Origin: Mitsuaria chitosanitabida ATCC BAA-476 = NBRC 102408
Lineage (GTDB): Bacteria; Pseudomonadota; Gammaproteobacteria; Burkholderiales; Burkholderiaceae_C
NCBI RefSeq assembly: GCF_001598255.1
Contig: NZ_BCYP01000018.1
Coordinates: forward strand, 186,001 to 250,000
DNA: 64,000 nt
Direction: 5' to 3'
Made by a program: the position numbers and the translations under genes. The notes below the pieces were generated by a model. The model worked only from the letters and a program-made list of their open reading frames with translations, was not told the DNA's origin and did not search any database. Below, piece after piece: positions 43,677-53,840 of this stretch (the first letter of the stretch is position 1; each line of letters starts with the position of its first letter).

Positions 43677-45110
43677 TCATTCGCGCGTGACGCGCAGCAC
43701 TTCCTCTTCGGACGTGACGCCCGAGGCCACCAGCCGGTCACCGTCCTCGCGCATCGAGCGCAGGCCGTTGGCGCGCGCCGCGGCCAGCAGCTCGGACTCG
43801 GCCGCCTGGTTGTGGATCAGGCCGCGGATGGTGTCGTCGCAGACCATCAGCTCGTACACGCCGGTGCGGCCCTTGTAGCCGCTGGACGAGCAGGCCGGGC
43901 AGCCCACCGGGTGGTAGCGCGAGCCGCCGTCCGCCAGCGGCTCGGCCGACTTGCACACCGGGCAGAGCTTGCGCACCAGCCGCTGCGCCAGCACGCCCAG
44001 CAGCGAGGAGCTCAGCAGGAAGGGCTCGACGCCCATGTCGGTCAGACGCGTGACCGCGCTGACCGCGTCGTTGGTGTGCAGCGTGGCCAGCACCAGGTGA
44101 CCCGTGAGCGAGGCCTGGATCGCGATCTGCGCGGTCTCGTAGTCGCGGATCTCGCCGATCATGATCACGTCCGGGTCCTGGCGCAGGATCGCGCGCAGGG
44201 CCTTGGCGAAGCTCAGGTCGATGCGCGAGTTGACCTGCGTCTGGCCGATGCCGGGCAGCTCGTACTCGATCGGATCCTCGACGGTCAGCACGTTGGTCGT
44301 GGCCGTGTCGACGGTCTGCAGCGCCGCGTACAGCGTGGTCGTCTTGCCGGAGCCGGTCGGGCCGGTCACCAGCACGATGCCGTGGGGCTGCTGCACCAGG
44401 CGCTGGAAGCGCTCCAGGCGCTCACCGTCCATGCCCAGCGCGGACAGGGTGAAGCGCGATTCGGACTTGTCGAGCAGACGCAGTACCGCGCGCTCGCCGT
44501 GCGCCGACGGGAGCGTGGAGACCCGCACGTCGATCGCGCGGCCGCCGATGCGCAGCGAGATGCGGCCGTCCTGCGGCAGACGCTTCTCGGCGATGTCCAG
44601 CTCGGCCATGATCTTCAGGCGCGAGATCAGCGCCGCGTGCAGCGCGCGATTCGGGCGCACCACCTCGCGCAGCGTGCCGTCGACGCGGAAGCGCACCGAG
44701 CTCTCGCGCTCGTAGGGCTCGATGTGGATGTCGCTCGCGCCGTTGTTGGCGGCCTGCGTCAGCAGCGCGTTGAGCATGCGGATGATGGGCGCGTCGTCGG
44801 CCGCCTCCAGCAGGTCGGCCACGGCGGGCAGGTCCTGCATCAGGCGCGACAGGTCGACGGCGCTCTCGACCTCGCCGACCACCAGCGCGGCGCTGTCGTC
44901 GCCGCCGGCGTAGGCGGTCTGGATGCGCTGCGACAGCTCGGCCGCGGACAGGCTCTCGATGCGGCGCGGCGCGTAGACGCGCTGCAGCTCCGACAGCGTC
45001 GGCAGCGACAGCGCCGGCGTGGCCCACAGCGTGCGCTGCTGGCCGTCGTCCTCGATCAGGACCTGCTGGCCCTTGGCGACCGCGTAAGGCAGGGGATGGC
45101 GGGTGGCCAT
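43677..45110 (-). CDS. gspE: Type II secretion ATPase GspE
   Basis: 477 residues. N-terminal T2SSE domain, Walker [12 protein letters not shown] (about 253-263), [30 protein letters not shown], and the four-cysteine zinc element CPVC...CPAC (about 382-405). It hydrolyses ATP to drive pseudopilus assembly. It sits between gspD (23 bases upstream) and gspF. Confidence 0.97.
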   Translation of the reverse strand: MATRHPLPYAVAKGQQVLIEDDGQQRTLWATPALSLPTLSELQRVYAPRRIESLSAAELSQRIQTAYAGGDDSAALVVGEVESAVDLSRLMQDLPAVADLLEAADDAPIIRMLNALLTQAANNGASDIHIEPYERESSVRFRVDGTLREVVRPNRALHAALISRLKIMAELDIAEKRLPQDGRISLRIGGRAIDVRVSTLPSAHGERAVLRLLDKSESRFTLSALGMDGERLERFQRLVQQPHGIVLVTGPTGSGKTTTLYAALQTVDTATTNVLTVEDPIEYELPGIGQTQVNSRIDLSFAKALRAILRQDPDVIMIGEIRDYETAQIAIQASLTGHLVLATLHTNDAVSAVTRLTDMGVEPFLLSSSLLGVLAQRLVRKLCPVCKSAEPLADGGSRYHPVGCPACSSSGYKGRTGVYELMVCDDTIRGLIHNQAAESELLAAARANGLRSMREDGDRLVASGVTSEEEVLRVTRE

Positions 45111-45132
45111 GGTGTCTCCCGTCCTGCGGCGC

Positions 45133-47439
45133 TCAGCGCGCCGGCACCGAACCCGGCGCCGAGCCGGCCGGCGACGAGGCCGGATTGATCGGCAGCGGCA
45201 ACTGGCTGGGGCTGAAGTTGCCCGGCGCCGAGGCCGGCTTCTCCGGCAGCAGCGGGGCGCCGGTGTCGGGCAGCACCAGGTTGGACTTGGGTTGCGCGTC
45301 CTGCTGGTAGGCGCGGATCGCGTCGTAGCGGTCCATGGTCAGCGCGGTGGCGTTCTCCGGCGTGCGCAGCACCACCGGACGCAGGAAGATCATCAGGTTG
45401 GACTTCACCCGCTTGCGGCTCTGGTTCTTGAACAGGTTGCCCAGCAGCGGAATGTCGCCCAGGCCGGGGACCTTGTCCTCGCCGTCGGTGTACTCGTCTT
45501 TCAGCATGCCGCCCAGCACCAGCACCTGGCCGTCCTCCAGAGTGACCGAGGTCTCCACCGCGCTCTTGTCGAAGGTCGGTCCCTGCGTCCCCGAGTTGAC
45601 CGTGGCCACCACGCTGGAGTTCTCCTGGTAGACCTTCATGCGCACGGTGCCGTTCTCGCCGACCTGCGTGCGGACCTTCAGGCGCAGACCGACGTCTCGG
45701 CGCTCGAAGGTCTGGAAGGGGCTCGTGGTACTGCCCGAGGTCGTGGTCGTGTTGCCGGTCAGCACGGGCACGTTGCTGCCGATAAGCAGGTCAGCCTCCT
45801 CGTTGTCCTGAACGACTAGCGATGGCGTGGACAGGACATTCGTGCCGCTGACGGAGCCCAGCGCGTTGGCCACGGCGCCCAGGGTGTAGTAGCTGCCAAC
45901 CTTCTTCAGGAAGCCCAGGTTCAGGCCGGAAGGGATCTGGCCGGAAGTCAACGCGGCGCCGATCCCCGTCGATGTCGTGCTGGAGACGCCCTGCGCCGCG
46001 GCGCCCGAGAGGTTCAGGATGTTGCTGAAGCCGGTGCCGAAATTGGTGCCGAATCCAGAGATCGTCGAATCCCCCTTGTTGCCGAACAACTGCGTGAACT
46101 GCACGCCGAACTCACCGAGCTTGCTGGCGTCAACCTTGACGATCAGGGCCTCGACGTAGATCTGCGCGCGGCGCGTGTCGAGCTGCTCGACCACGGCGCG
46201 GATCTGGCGGTACATGGGCTCGGGCGCCGTGATGATCAGCGAGTTGGTCGCCGGGTCGGCCTGCGCGAAGCCACCGGTGTTGACCTGCGCGGTCTGGGCC
46301 ACCTGGGTGGACGCGCTGCCGCTGGAGCCGCTGCTGCCCGAGGTGCCGCCGCTGCTGCCGCCTCCGAAGGAGCTGCTGTTGCCCGCGAAGCTGCCGCCGC
46401 CGGTATTGGCGCCGCCGCCGGTCTGCGCGCTGGCGAAGCTGCCGGTACTGCCACCGCCGCCGCTGCCCTGACCGCCGCCCGAGCCGCTGGCGCTGGCATT
46501 GGTGAAGGCGGCGCGCAGCACGGTGGCCAGGCGCACCGCGTCGGCGTTCTTCAGGTAGATGACCCGGATGTTGCCGTTGGCCGCGTCGACGCCGGGCTGG
46601 TCCAGCTTGGCGATCATGGCGCGCAGCTGCATCAGCTTGGCCGGGTTGGAGGCGCGCACGATCAGCGCGTTGCTGCGCGGGTCGGCCATCACGTTGCTGC
46701 TGCCGCCGGAGCCCTGCGCCACCGCGACGCCGGGCGTGGCGCCGCCGCCCTCGGACAGGCGTTGCACCAGCTGGACGATGTCGGAGGCCACCGCGTTGCG
46801 CAGCGGGATCACCTCGATGTCGGTGTTGGACGGCTGGTCCAGCGCCGAGACGATGCGCGCCAGGCGCTGCAGGTTGTCGGCGTAATCGGTGATCACCAGG
46901 CTGTTGTTGCCGGGGTTGGCGTTGATCGTGTTGTTCGGCGTGATCAGCGGACGCAGCACGGCCACCAGGTTGTTGGCGTTCTCGTGGTTGAGCTTGAAGA
47001 TCTGCGTCACCACCTGGTCGCCGCGGGCGCGGCCCTCGCCGGCGACGGTGACGTTGCCGGTCTGCAGCTTGGCCTCGGCCTCGGGCACCAGCTTGAGCAG
47101 GCCATTGGCCTCCACCATCGCGAAGCCCATGCCGCGCAGCGTGGCCAGATAGCTCAGGTAGGCCTCCTGCACGGGGACGGGCTGCTCGGCGGTCAGGGTC
47201 ATCGTGCCCTTGACGCGCGGGTCGACCAGGATGGCCTTGCCCATCGCGGCGGACATGGCGCGGGTGACGGCCTCGATGTCGGTGTTGACGAAGTTCAGCG
47301 TCACCGGCGTGCTGGGTCTCACGGCGGGGGCGCGGCGGTTGGCCTGGCCGGTCTGCGCGCCGGCCTGCAGCGGCAGGCTGGAGGCGATCATGCTGATCGC
47401 CAGGGCCAGCGCCGTCGGACGCATCGAGTGCTTGTTCAT
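45133..47439 (-). CDS. gspD: Type II secretion outer-membrane secretin GspD
   Basis: 768 residues, longer than the usual 650-700. Signal peptide (about 1-27), N0 and three N1-N3 repeats (about 40-440), then the secretin barrel domain (about 480-720) with [13 protein letters not shown] and [15 protein letters not shown]. An N3-domain insert of about 55 residues is almost entirely Gly and Ser (near 300-360). The tail is Pro/Ala-rich. The start at 47439 has GGTGGG six bases upstream; an ATG at 47445 overlaps the gspN stop as ATGA. The multimer forms the exit channel. Confidence 0.94.
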   Translation of the reverse strand: MNKHSMRPTALALAISMIASSLPLQAGAQTGQANRRAPAVRPSTPVTLNFVNTDIEAVTRAMSAAMGKAILVDPRVKGTMTLTAEQPVPVQEAYLSYLATLRGMGFAMVEANGLLKLVPEAEAKLQTGNVTVAGEGRARGDQVVTQIFKLNHENANNLVAVLRPLITPNNTINANPGNNSLVITDYADNLQRLARIVSALDQPSNTDIEVIPLRNAVASDIVQLVQRLSEGGGATPGVAVAQGSGGSSNVMADPRSNALIVRASNPAKLMQLRAMIAKLDQPGVDAANGNIRVIYLKNADAVRLATVLRAAFTNASASGSGGGQGSGGGGSTGSFASAQTGGGANTGGGSFAGNSSSFGGGSSGGTSGSSGSSGSASTQVAQTAQVNTGGFAQADPATNSLIITAPEPMYRQIRAVVEQLDTRRAQIYVEALIVKVDASKLGEFGVQFTQLFGNKGDSTISGFGTNFGTGFSNILNLSGAAAQGVSSTTSTGIGAALTSGQIPSGLNLGFLKKVGSYYTLGAVANALGSVSGTNVLSTPSLVVQDNEEADLLIGSNVPVLTGNTTTTSGSTTSPFQTFERRDVGLRLKVRTQVGENGTVRMKVYQENSSVVATVNSGTQGPTFDKSAVETSVTLEDGQVLVLGGMLKDEYTDGEDKVPGLGDIPLLGNLFKNQSRKRVKSNLMIFLRPVVLRTPENATALTMDRYDAIRAYQQDAQPKSNLVLPDTGAPLLPEKPASAPGNFSPSQLPLPINPASSPAGSAPGSVPAR

Positions 47440-47441
47440 GC

Positions 47442-48272
47442 TCATCCCACCGAGATGATCGAGCGCGCGCCCTCGCGGCGCCCGATGATGTTCAACAAAT
47501 TGGCCAAGGCGGCCTCGCTGCCGGGAGCGGGCGATGCCTCGCCCCGGAACTGCGGCCGCGCGCCCAGGTGTCCCTGGCCGCTCAACTGCAACGGACCCTG
47601 GTCGGTCCTGAGCATCAGCTGCGGCTCCGCGCCGCCGCCGATCAGATTCATGCGATAGCTGCCCAGCGGGGACAGCTGCGACAGGCGCGAGGAGAAGTCC
47701 CGCAGTTCGACCTGCGCGATGCCCTGCACCTTCACCGTCTTGTCCTGCGCGTCGACGACGAAGCCCTGCGCGCTGAAGGCCAGCAGGCCGTCCGGCGCGA
47801 CGGTGTTCCAGGGCGTGCCCAGGCCCGTCAGCCAGCTGGCCGGCCAGCGGATCCACGGGCGGTCGGGCGTGGCGTCGGGCAGGCGCAGCGTCATGCGGTT
47901 CATGCCCAGGCGCAAGGTCAGCGGACGGTCCGGCGCGACGCAGCAGGACTGGTCCAGCGTCAGCCGGATGCCCAGTCCGCCGTCCAGCCACGCCGGCCGG
48001 AGCCGCCAGCCGAGGCGCTCGGGCAGCTCGCTCGCGTCGTTGCTGCCGGCGCCGGGGCTGAGGATCACCCGCGCGCTGCCGTTCCAGAGGCTGCCCCGCG
48101 CGTCGGCCAGCAGCAGGCGCTGGTTGGACATGGCCGCGAGCGCCGAGCCCAGCCAGGCGGCCGGTGCCCAGGTGACCACGGCGACGGCCACGCCGAGCAC
48201 GGCGCCGCCCAGGGCCCAGCGTCGCGCGCGGATCGCCGCGGGGGTGTCGGTGTTCGCAAGCGTGAGCGCCAT
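47442..48272 (-). CDS. gspN: Type II secretion protein GspN
   Basis: 276 residues. One N-terminal transmembrane helix (about 20-42) and a beta-rich periplasmic domain with LADARGSLWNGSARV and the conserved C-terminal half; GspN is optional in many systems and its role is uncertain. It starts 10 bases after gspM and ends overlapping gspD. A C-terminal Arg-Glu-Gly-Ala-Arg segment precedes the stop. Confidence 0.9.
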   Translation of the reverse strand: MALTLANTDTPAAIRARRWALGGAVLGVAVAVVTWAPAAWLGSALAAMSNQRLLLADARGSLWNGSARVILSPGAGSNDASELPERLGWRLRPAWLDGGLGIRLTLDQSCCVAPDRPLTLRLGMNRMTLRLPDATPDRPWIRWPASWLTGLGTPWNTVAPDGLLAFSAQGFVVDAQDKTVKVQGIAQVELRDFSSRLSQLSPLGSYRMNLIGGGAEPQLMLRTDQGPLQLSGQGHLGARPQFRGEASPAPGSEAALANLLNIIGRREGARSIISVG

Positions 48273-48282
48273 CGTCCGATGC

Positions 48283-48777
48283 TCAGTTCGACGCTGCCGG
48301 GACCAGCAGCGTCAGCTTGCCGGTATAGCCGTTCGCGCCGGTCTGCAGCTCGGCGTCCTGCACGCGGGCGCGGGCGCCCTGGCGGGCTTCGCCGAGGAAG
48401 GCGGTCAGGGCCGCGCCGGGCACGCCGCGCAGGCGCACCTGCGCCTGGGTGCCGGCGACGGTCAGTTCGGCGGCGGGGCCGAGGCGGGCGGTGGCGGCGC
48501 GCAAGGCGGTGATCGATTGCTCGGCCGAGACCGGGACGGCCTGCTTCAGCGCCTGCGTCTGCTGCGCCATGGCGCGCATCTGCTGGAGCTCGCGGTCGAG
48601 CCGATCGATCTCTCCCGGCACGCGCCGCAGGGTGGCCCAGGCCGGGGCCAGCGCGATCGCCCACAGCAGCAGCAGCCCGACCAGCACCGCGGTCACGCGG
48701 GCGATCAGGCGCTCGCGCGGCGCGGCCGCCTGCCAGCGGGCCCGGAGGTCGCCGCGCATCGTCGTGAAGCTGTTCAT
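48283..48777 (-). CDS. gspM: Type II secretion protein GspM
   Basis: 164 residues. A cytoplasmic stub, one transmembrane helix (about 27-46) and a periplasmic ferredoxin-like domain. It pairs with GspL at the inner-membrane platform. Its start overlaps the gspL stop by four bases, the usual sign of coupling. Confidence 0.9.
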   Translation of the reverse strand: MNSFTTMRGDLRARWQAAAPRERLIARVTAVLVGLLLLWAIALAPAWATLRRVPGEIDRLDRELQQMRAMAQQTQALKQAVPVSAEQSITALRAATARLGPAAELTVAGTQAQVRLRGVPGAALTAFLGEARQGARARVQDAELQTGANGYTGKLTLLVPAASN

Positions 48778-49985
48778 CGGGCGTCGGGTCGCAGGCTGAG
48801 TTGGAGCGCGTCACCGTCCTCGGTCACGCGCAGGGAGGCGTCCTGCGCCAGCCGGTCGCGCAACTGCGCGCGCTGGGGCGGGGTCAGGCCGGTGAGTTGC
48901 AGGCGGCCCGGCTCGAAGCGCAGGCCGGGCAGGGGCGCCTCGCCGGGCGGCCAGCCGCGGGCCACCGCGGTCAGCAGGTCCTCGAGATCGCCCGGGCCGA
49001 CCTGGCCGGCGCCGCCGCGCAGCGCCTCGGTCTCGCGGACCATCTGGGCGCGGGCGTCGCGGATCACGCGCACCTGCGGGAAGCTCTGGCGCAGCAGGGC
49101 TTCCTGCTCCGCCTTGCGGGCGTCGACGGCGCGACCCTGCTGCCAGGCCATCGCGTTCAGGCCGACGACCTGCACCAGCAGCAGGCCGATCACGCCCCAG
49201 CGGAACGGTCGCCAGGCTGGTGCCTGCAGCGCCTGCCAGGCGAGATGCACGCGCTGCCAGCCGCGTTGGCGCGGGGTCAGGTCGAACTGCAGCAGGTTGA
49301 TCGGCGCGCGGCGGGCGGCCCAGGCGCGCTCGGTGTCGTTCAGGACCTGCACCGGGCGGCCGAGCCATTGTTCGGCGGAAGCCGCCGCCGCCGGCGTGGC
49401 GGTGACGGCGGCGCGGGACAGCCAGTCCTCGCCCAGCCAGGCGCGCAGGCCGCCGCTGTCCAGCGGCAGCGTGGCGACGCCGTCGGCGCGCCAGGCGCGC
49501 AGGCGGGGGTGGTCGTCGCTGCCGGCGTGCACGTGTCCGCCGGGCGTGGCCTGGGGCCAGGACAGCGGCAGCAGGGCCTCGACCAGCAGGCCCGCGGCCT
49601 CGATGGCCTGCAGGTGGGCCCGCAAGGGTTCGCGCGCGGTGACGGCGACCCAATGGGTCGCGCCGGCGTCGTCGGTCCGCTCCAGCAGCGCGAAGTGCAG
49701 GCGCTCGGCATCGTCGAGCAACTGGTCCTCCATCACGCCGACGACCGCGCCGCGCAGCTTCGCGCCCTTGACCTTGGGCAACTGCGCCGGGAGCCAACTG
49801 AGCTGGTCGTCCCCGAGCAGCGCCATCACGCGGTCGGCGCGAGGCATCGCGGACAGCGGCGCGCGCTCGCCGTGGCCCGGGGCATGGGCCGGCGCTTGCG
49901 CGTCGTGGCTGAACCAGTATTCGTAGTCTTGCGCGCCGGCGCTCGAGGGTGCGGACGCGGGCAGCAGGATGAGCAGGGTACTCAT
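48774..49985 (-). CDS. gspL: Type II secretion protein GspL
   Basis: 403 residues. A cytoplasmic actin-like domain (about 1-240) that contacts GspE, one transmembrane helix (about 260-280, WGVIGLLLVQVVGLNAMAW) and a periplasmic ferredoxin-like domain. It is 91 bases downstream of gspK, the largest gap inside the operon, so a secondary promoter here is possible. Confidence 0.92.
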   Translation of the reverse strand: MSTLLILLPASAPSSAGAQDYEYWFSHDAQAPAHAPGHGERAPLSAMPRADRVMALLGDDQLSWLPAQLPKVKGAKLRGAVVGVMEDQLLDDAERLHFALLERTDDAGATHWVAVTAREPLRAHLQAIEAAGLLVEALLPLSWPQATPGGHVHAGSDDHPRLRAWRADGVATLPLDSGGLRAWLGEDWLSRAAVTATPAAAASAEQWLGRPVQVLNDTERAWAARRAPINLLQFDLTPRQRGWQRVHLAWQALQAPAWRPFRWGVIGLLLVQVVGLNAMAWQQGRAVDARKAEQEALLRQSFPQVRVIRDARAQMVRETEALRGGAGQVGPGDLEDLLTAVARGWPPGEAPLPGLRFEPGRLQLTGLTPPQRAQLRDRLAQDASLRVTEDGDALQLSLRPDAR

Positions 49986-50076
49986 GAGAACGCGGATTCT
50001 AGGAGGGCTTCCATGACGGAACGGGGCTTAACGTCTCCGAACAAGCCCGTAGACATGGCGTCGGATCTGACCTTGG

Positions 50077-51048
50077 TCATCTGTCCGCCTGCTGCTGCAG
50101 CCGCTGGCGGTCCAGGATCATCATGTCCAGGCCGCGCCGCTGGACCAGCGAGCGTTGCCGCAGCACGCGGTCGTCCAGGCGCAACTGGCCCTCGACGAAG
50201 AAGAAGGCGCTGGTGAAGGCGCTGCGCTCGGCCGTGAGTTCCAGACCTTGCGGGGTGTAGGCCTTGAGCTCGTCGATCGTGCGGAAGGGTTTGCTCTGAC
50301 GGGCCCGCACGATGCGGTCGGCGCTGCCCAGGTCCATGCCCTCGAAGACGGCGGCCAGCACCTCGCGCGGCGCGGTGTTGACGTTGATCGGCGTCTGCAC
50401 CGGCAGCAGCACCGCCAGCGGGCGCAGGCGCTCGATCTGCTCGTCGCTCAGGCCCAGCCAGCGCAACTGCTCCAGCCGGGCGGGCATCAGGGGGAGGTCA
50501 CCCTGGGGGGCGCTGGCGGCGTTGGCGGCCTCGCGCAAGGCGGTCTGCACCTGGCTGGCCAAGTGGGTCGGCAGACCGGCTGCCTGGAAGATGCGCTGCC
50601 CGATGCGCAGCTCCACCGGCGTGCCGTTGGCCAGGTTGCGCAGGTTGTAGCGGGCCTGGGCGTCCTCGATGTGGCCGGACAGGAAGGCGTCAGGGCCGGC
50701 ATCGGCCGAATGGTTGTCGTCGGCGGCCAGGAAGCTGGAGAGCCGGGCCTCGGCCAGCGGCACCGCCCAGACTTCGCCCAGATGGTCGACCGCATCCTTC
50801 TGGTTGGCGCGGGCGTCCTCGCGCAGGATCAACCGGGCGTAGTCCAGCGCGCCCTGCAGCACCCAGTCCGCCTGCGCGCGGCCACGGTCGGCGGACTCGA
50901 TCTGGATGCTGCGCGCCTGGCGCCACAACATCGCGGCGGCCAGCGTCGTCACCAGCACCACGATGAGCAGCGCGGTCAGCAGCGCCGCGCCGCGGCTGCG
51001 CCGGGCATCGACCGCGTGGCGAGGGGAGGGGCGAAGCCGGTGCGTCAT
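50077..51048 (-). CDS. gspK: Type II secretion minor pseudopilin GspK
   Basis: 323 residues. The prepilin leader ends before GAALLTALLIVVLVTTLAAAML, which lacks Glu5 as in other GspK tip proteins. The large globular insert (about 100-300) and SADRIVRARQSKPFRTIDEL are typical. It caps the pseudopilus with GspI and GspJ. Overlaps gspJ by four bases. Confidence 0.93.
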   Translation of the reverse strand: MTHRLRPSPRHAVDARRSRGAALLTALLIVVLVTTLAAAMLWRQARSIQIESADRGRAQADWVLQGALDYARLILREDARANQKDAVDHLGEVWAVPLAEARLSSFLAADDNHSADAGPDAFLSGHIEDAQARYNLRNLANGTPVELRIGQRIFQAAGLPTHLASQVQTALREAANAASAPQGDLPLMPARLEQLRWLGLSDEQIERLRPLAVLLPVQTPINVNTAPREVLAAVFEGMDLGSADRIVRARQSKPFRTIDELKAYTPQGLELTAERSAFTSAFFFVEGQLRLDDRVLRQRSLVQRRGLDMMILDRQRLQQQADR

Positions 51049-51713
51049 GAGCCGGTGCTCTCCACCGGGACCTCACGGATGAGCTCGCCGCGATAGCCGC
51101 TGTCGTCGGCGAACTGCAGTCGCAGGCGCACGCCGGTGGGCACCAGGCGACGTTGCGCGGCCTGCTGTCCGGTGGGGTCGGACGCGCCATTCGACGGTCC
51201 CTGGACCACGTCGTCGCTGGATTGGGCGTTGCTCCAACCATTGCCGCGGAAGAAGTAGATCTGCCAGCCGGCGACGCCGCCCAGGCCGGGCAGGGCGCGC
51301 AGTTCCTCGGGGCTGAGCTGGTGGCTGCGGAACCAGGCGTCCTGCAAGGCGTCGCGGCCCGAGGCGGGCGCCGATTCCCAGCGGCTGAGCCGGCCGTCGC
51401 GCAGCTGCCAGCTGACGAGCTGCAGCCCGGTCTCGCGGCGTCGGGTCAGGCGCAGCGTCGCACCGTCGAAGGACAGCGCCGGGACCAGCGTGCTGTCCTG
51501 GACCTCGCGCAGGTCCAGCTCCCACTGCCGCATCAGGGTCTGCAGGGTCTCGGCGCGGTCCATCGCGGCCTCGTTGTGGTCGCGGCTGCCCGTCAGCGCG
51601 GACACGGCGCGCCAGGCCATCACCGTCATCACCGCCATCAGCACCAGGGCGACGATGACCTCGATCAGGGTGAAGCCGCGCGCGGCGCGGCGGGCATGGC
51701 GGGGCGCGCGCAT
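51045..51713 (-). CDS. gspJ: Type II secretion minor pseudopilin GspJ
   Basis: 222 residues. Leader followed by GFTLIEVIVALVLMAVMTVMAW with Glu5 intact, then the GspJ globular domain (WELDLREVQD, SPEELRALPGL, a YFFRGNGW strand). Its ATG shares a base with the gspI stop (TGATG), so the two are translationally coupled. Confidence 0.93.
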   Translation of the reverse strand: MRAPRHARRAARGFTLIEVIVALVLMAVMTVMAWRAVSALTGSRDHNEAAMDRAETLQTLMRQWELDLREVQDSTLVPALSFDGATLRLTRRRETGLQLVSWQLRDGRLSRWESAPASGRDALQDAWFRSHQLSPEELRALPGLGGVAGWQIYFFRGNGWSNAQSSDDVVQGPSNGASDPTGQQAAQRRLVPTGVRLRLQFADDSGYRGELIREVPVESTGS

Positions 51714-52084
51714 CAGTACCGCCCCACGATGGTGGCGATGGTCAGCAGCGGTCGCTGGTCCTCGTCGAAGACCTGGGCCTCGACGCGGCGGAAATTCGGG
51801 TTGGGCGTGCCCTGCACGGTCATGCGGCCGCTGAAGTTGCGGCCCAGCTGCGTGCAGCTGAAGCTGCTCTCGCCGACGCCCGGGAAGAGCTTGGTCAGGC
51901 GCATCTCGGTGAGCTCGTTCTCCGCGCACCACTGCGCCAGCGAGTTGGTGGCGAGGCGATCGGCGTTCGAGGTCATCGCGCCCGCCGCGCGCAGGCCGGC
52001 GGCCAGGCACAGCGCCACGATGGTGAGCGCGACCAGCACTTCGATCAGCGTGAAGCCGGCCTCGCGCCGCGCGAGCCGCGTCAT
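51713..52084 (-). CDS. gspI: Type II secretion minor pseudopilin GspI
   Basis: 123 residues. Leader then GFTLIEVLVALTIVALCLAAGL with Glu5, and a short domain with WCAENELTEMRL, a GspI marker. Two cysteines (one in WCAEN, one in SCTQLG) could bridge. Starts four bases before the end of gspH. Confidence 0.93.
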   Translation of the reverse strand: MTRLARREAGFTLIEVLVALTIVALCLAAGLRAAGAMTSNADRLATNSLAQWCAENELTEMRLTKLFPGVGESSFSCTQLGRNFSGRMTVQGTPNPNFRRVEAQVFDEDQRPLLTIATIVGRY

Positions 52085-52587
52085 GACGCCGCCCCCTTGA
52101 CCACGGCGAAGGGCCGCAGGCCGTCGGTGGCCAGGCTGATGCGGTGGTCGCCGCGGATCAGGGTGACGCGTTGCGCGCCGATCAGCGGCTCGGGGCCGAG
52201 CTTGATGCTGCGGCCGTTGGCGGACGGTCCCTGGATCTCGACGATGGGGGTCTCGCCCAGCCAGGGTTGTTCCAGGCCGAGGCGCTTGACGAGCGCGGGC
52301 GGGAGACCGGTCATGCGAGCGCGGCCGCCTTCGGCGCCCGTGTCGGGGATCCAGCGCACGTCCAGCGAGGCCGCGCGGGCCTCGGCCCGGGCGGTCTCGA
52401 GCACGGTGGCCAGGTGCAGGGCCTCGCGCTCGAGTTCGGTGTCGGCGCGATCACGGATCGCCAGCGCCACGGTGGCGCTCGCGATCGCGACGATGGTGAT
52501 CGCCACGATCAGCTCGATCAGCGTGAAGCCACGCGCGGCGCGAGCGCGTCGGCGCTCGCGTGGACGGCCGGTCAGGCGCGCGCGCAC
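52081..52587 (-). CDS. gspH: Type II secretion pseudopilin GspH
   Basis: 168 residues. A long basic leader then GFTLIELIVAITIVAIASATVAL with Glu5; the first dozen residues of the helix are identical to those of GspG here, more alike than usual. The C-terminal domain has DTGAEGGRARM and a final DGLRPFAVV strand. 54 bases downstream of gspG. Confidence 0.9.
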   Translation of the reverse strand: MRARLTGRPRERRRARAARGFTLIELIVAITIVAIASATVALAIRDRADTELEREALHLATVLETARAEARAASLDVRWIPDTGAEGGRARMTGLPPALVKRLGLEQPWLGETPIVEIQGPSANGRSIKLGPEPLIGAQRVTLIRGDHRISLATDGLRPFAVVKGAAS

Positions 52588-52641
52588 GGCGGGTTCGATC
52601 GGTCGGATCGGCGGGAAGAGCGGAGGCCCGGATGCCGGGGC

Positions 52642-53076
52642 TTATTCCCAGGAGCCGATGTCGGCGTCGCTGCCTTCGCCGCCCGGCTTGCCGTCGGCGC
52701 CCAGGCTGTAGACGTCGACCTCGCCCTTCAGGCCGGGGTTGTCGTACTGGTAGGGGTTGCCCCAGGGATCCTTGGGCAGCTTCTCGACATAGACCTTCCA
52801 GTTGGCCGCGGCGGGCCCGCTGGTGGGCTTGTTGACCAGCGCGGCCAGGCCTTGCTCGCCGGTCGGGTAGCGCCCGTTGTCCATCTTGTAAAGCTTGAGG
52901 GCCTGCATCAAGGTGTTCACGTCGGACCGAGCGGCCGTGCGGCGCGCCTCGGACACGTGGTTCATCACCGCCGGGACGACCACCGCGCCCATGACCGCGA
53001 CGATGGTGATGGCGACGATCAGTTCGATCAGCGTGAAACCGCGCTGGGCGCGGCCAGAAGAATGAGTCCGGCGCAT
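52642..53076 (-). CDS. gspG: Type II secretion major pseudopilin GspG
   Basis: 144 residues. Leader, then GFTLIELIVAITIVAVMGAVVVPAV with Glu5 and the Pro that kinks the helix. KMDNGRYPTGEQGLAALV, DPWGNPYQY and VYSLGADGKPGGEG...DIGSW are GspG signatures; the C-terminal Asp-rich loop binds calcium in known structures. First gene of the operon, with GAGGA eight bases before the ATG at 53076. Divergent from gspC. Confidence 0.96.
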   Translation of the reverse strand: MRRTHSSGRAQRGFTLIELIVAITIVAVMGAVVVPAVMNHVSEARRTAARSDVNTLMQALKLYKMDNGRYPTGEQGLAALVNKPTSGPAAANWKVYVEKLPKDPWGNPYQYDNPGLKGEVDVYSLGADGKPGGEGSDADIGSWE

Positions 53077-53135
53077 GTGTGGAATCCTCGCGGAGCCGCC
53101 CTCGGCGGCCCATCGCGCTGCATCATAATCGGCGG

Positions 53136-53750
53136 ATGCATGCACGATGGTTAAGCTTCGTCGTCTGGGCGCTGCTGGCGGCCAGCCTCGCGTATTGGGT
53201 GCTGACGCTGAGCGTCAAGGGCCCGCAGGCGCCCGCGAACGCGCGCGCCGCGACCACCGATTCCGCGCCCGCCGACTGGACCCGCCTGTTCGCCAGCGCG
53301 CAGGCCCAGACGGCGCCGGTGGAGAGCGCCTCGGCCCGCTACCAACTGCTGGGCGTGGTCGCGCCGACGGCCGCCGGCCAGCATCCGGGCGAGGGCGTCG
53401 CGCTGATCGCGGTGGCTGGCGCGCTGCCGAAGTCGGTGCGCATCGGCCAGGTCGTCGACGGCGACCTGAAGCTCGTGGAGATCAACCGCCGTGACGTGGG
53501 CCTGGGCGCCGATGGCGCGGTGTCCGTGCGGCTCAGCCTGGCACCGGGCGCCGCCGGCGCGCCGACGCCGGGCCAACCCGCGGTCGGCATGAGTGGCGGC
53601 CCCATGTCCCAGCCCCCCGGCTTCGGCGGCCCGTCGGGTCCCCCGCAGCTGGCGCCGGGCAGCGAGAACATGGTGGTGCCGACCCAGGTCGGCGGCTCCC
53701 TGCCGGTGGCGCCGCCCCCGGGCGATGGCAGCGCGAATCCGTTGAAGTGA
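53136..53750 (+). CDS. gspC: Type II secretion protein GspC
   Basis: 204 residues. One N-terminal transmembrane helix (about 6-26), then the HR domain (YQLLGVVAPTAAGQHPGEGVALIAV, IGQVVDGDLKLVEI). A PDZ domain is missing; the tail (about 140-204) is Gly/Pro/Met-rich. GspC links the inner platform to GspD. It is transcribed away from gspG; the 59-base gap contains CATAAT, a plausible -10. Confidence 0.9.
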   Translation: MHARWLSFVVWALLAASLAYWVLTLSVKGPQAPANARAATTDSAPADWTRLFASAQAQTAPVESASARYQLLGVVAPTAAGQHPGEGVALIAVAGALPKSVRIGQVVDGDLKLVEINRRDVGLGADGAVSVRLSLAPGAAGAPTPGQPAVGMSGGPMSQPPGFGGPSGPPQLAPGSENMVVPTQVGGSLPVAPPPGDGSANPLK

Positions 53751-53801
53751 CGCGATCCTGCCGCGAGCCGTCGCGACATCGGGAACATCACGGGAAGAGA
53801 A

Positions 53802-53828
53802 CAGGGGCGGTTTGACCGCCCCTTGTCG
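53802..53828. terminator. Terminator between gspC and cobT
   Basis: A stem of about eight base pairs (AGGGGCGG / CCGCCCCT) with a TTTGA loop, between the convergent gspC and cobT. The T-tract is poor. Confidence 0.5.
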
Positions 53829-53840
53829 TTGAGGGACGGC

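Noticed and set aside
47446-47991. Upstream in-frame extension of GspD
   Set aside because: It overlaps gspN in a different frame, and a proper signal peptide begins at 47439.
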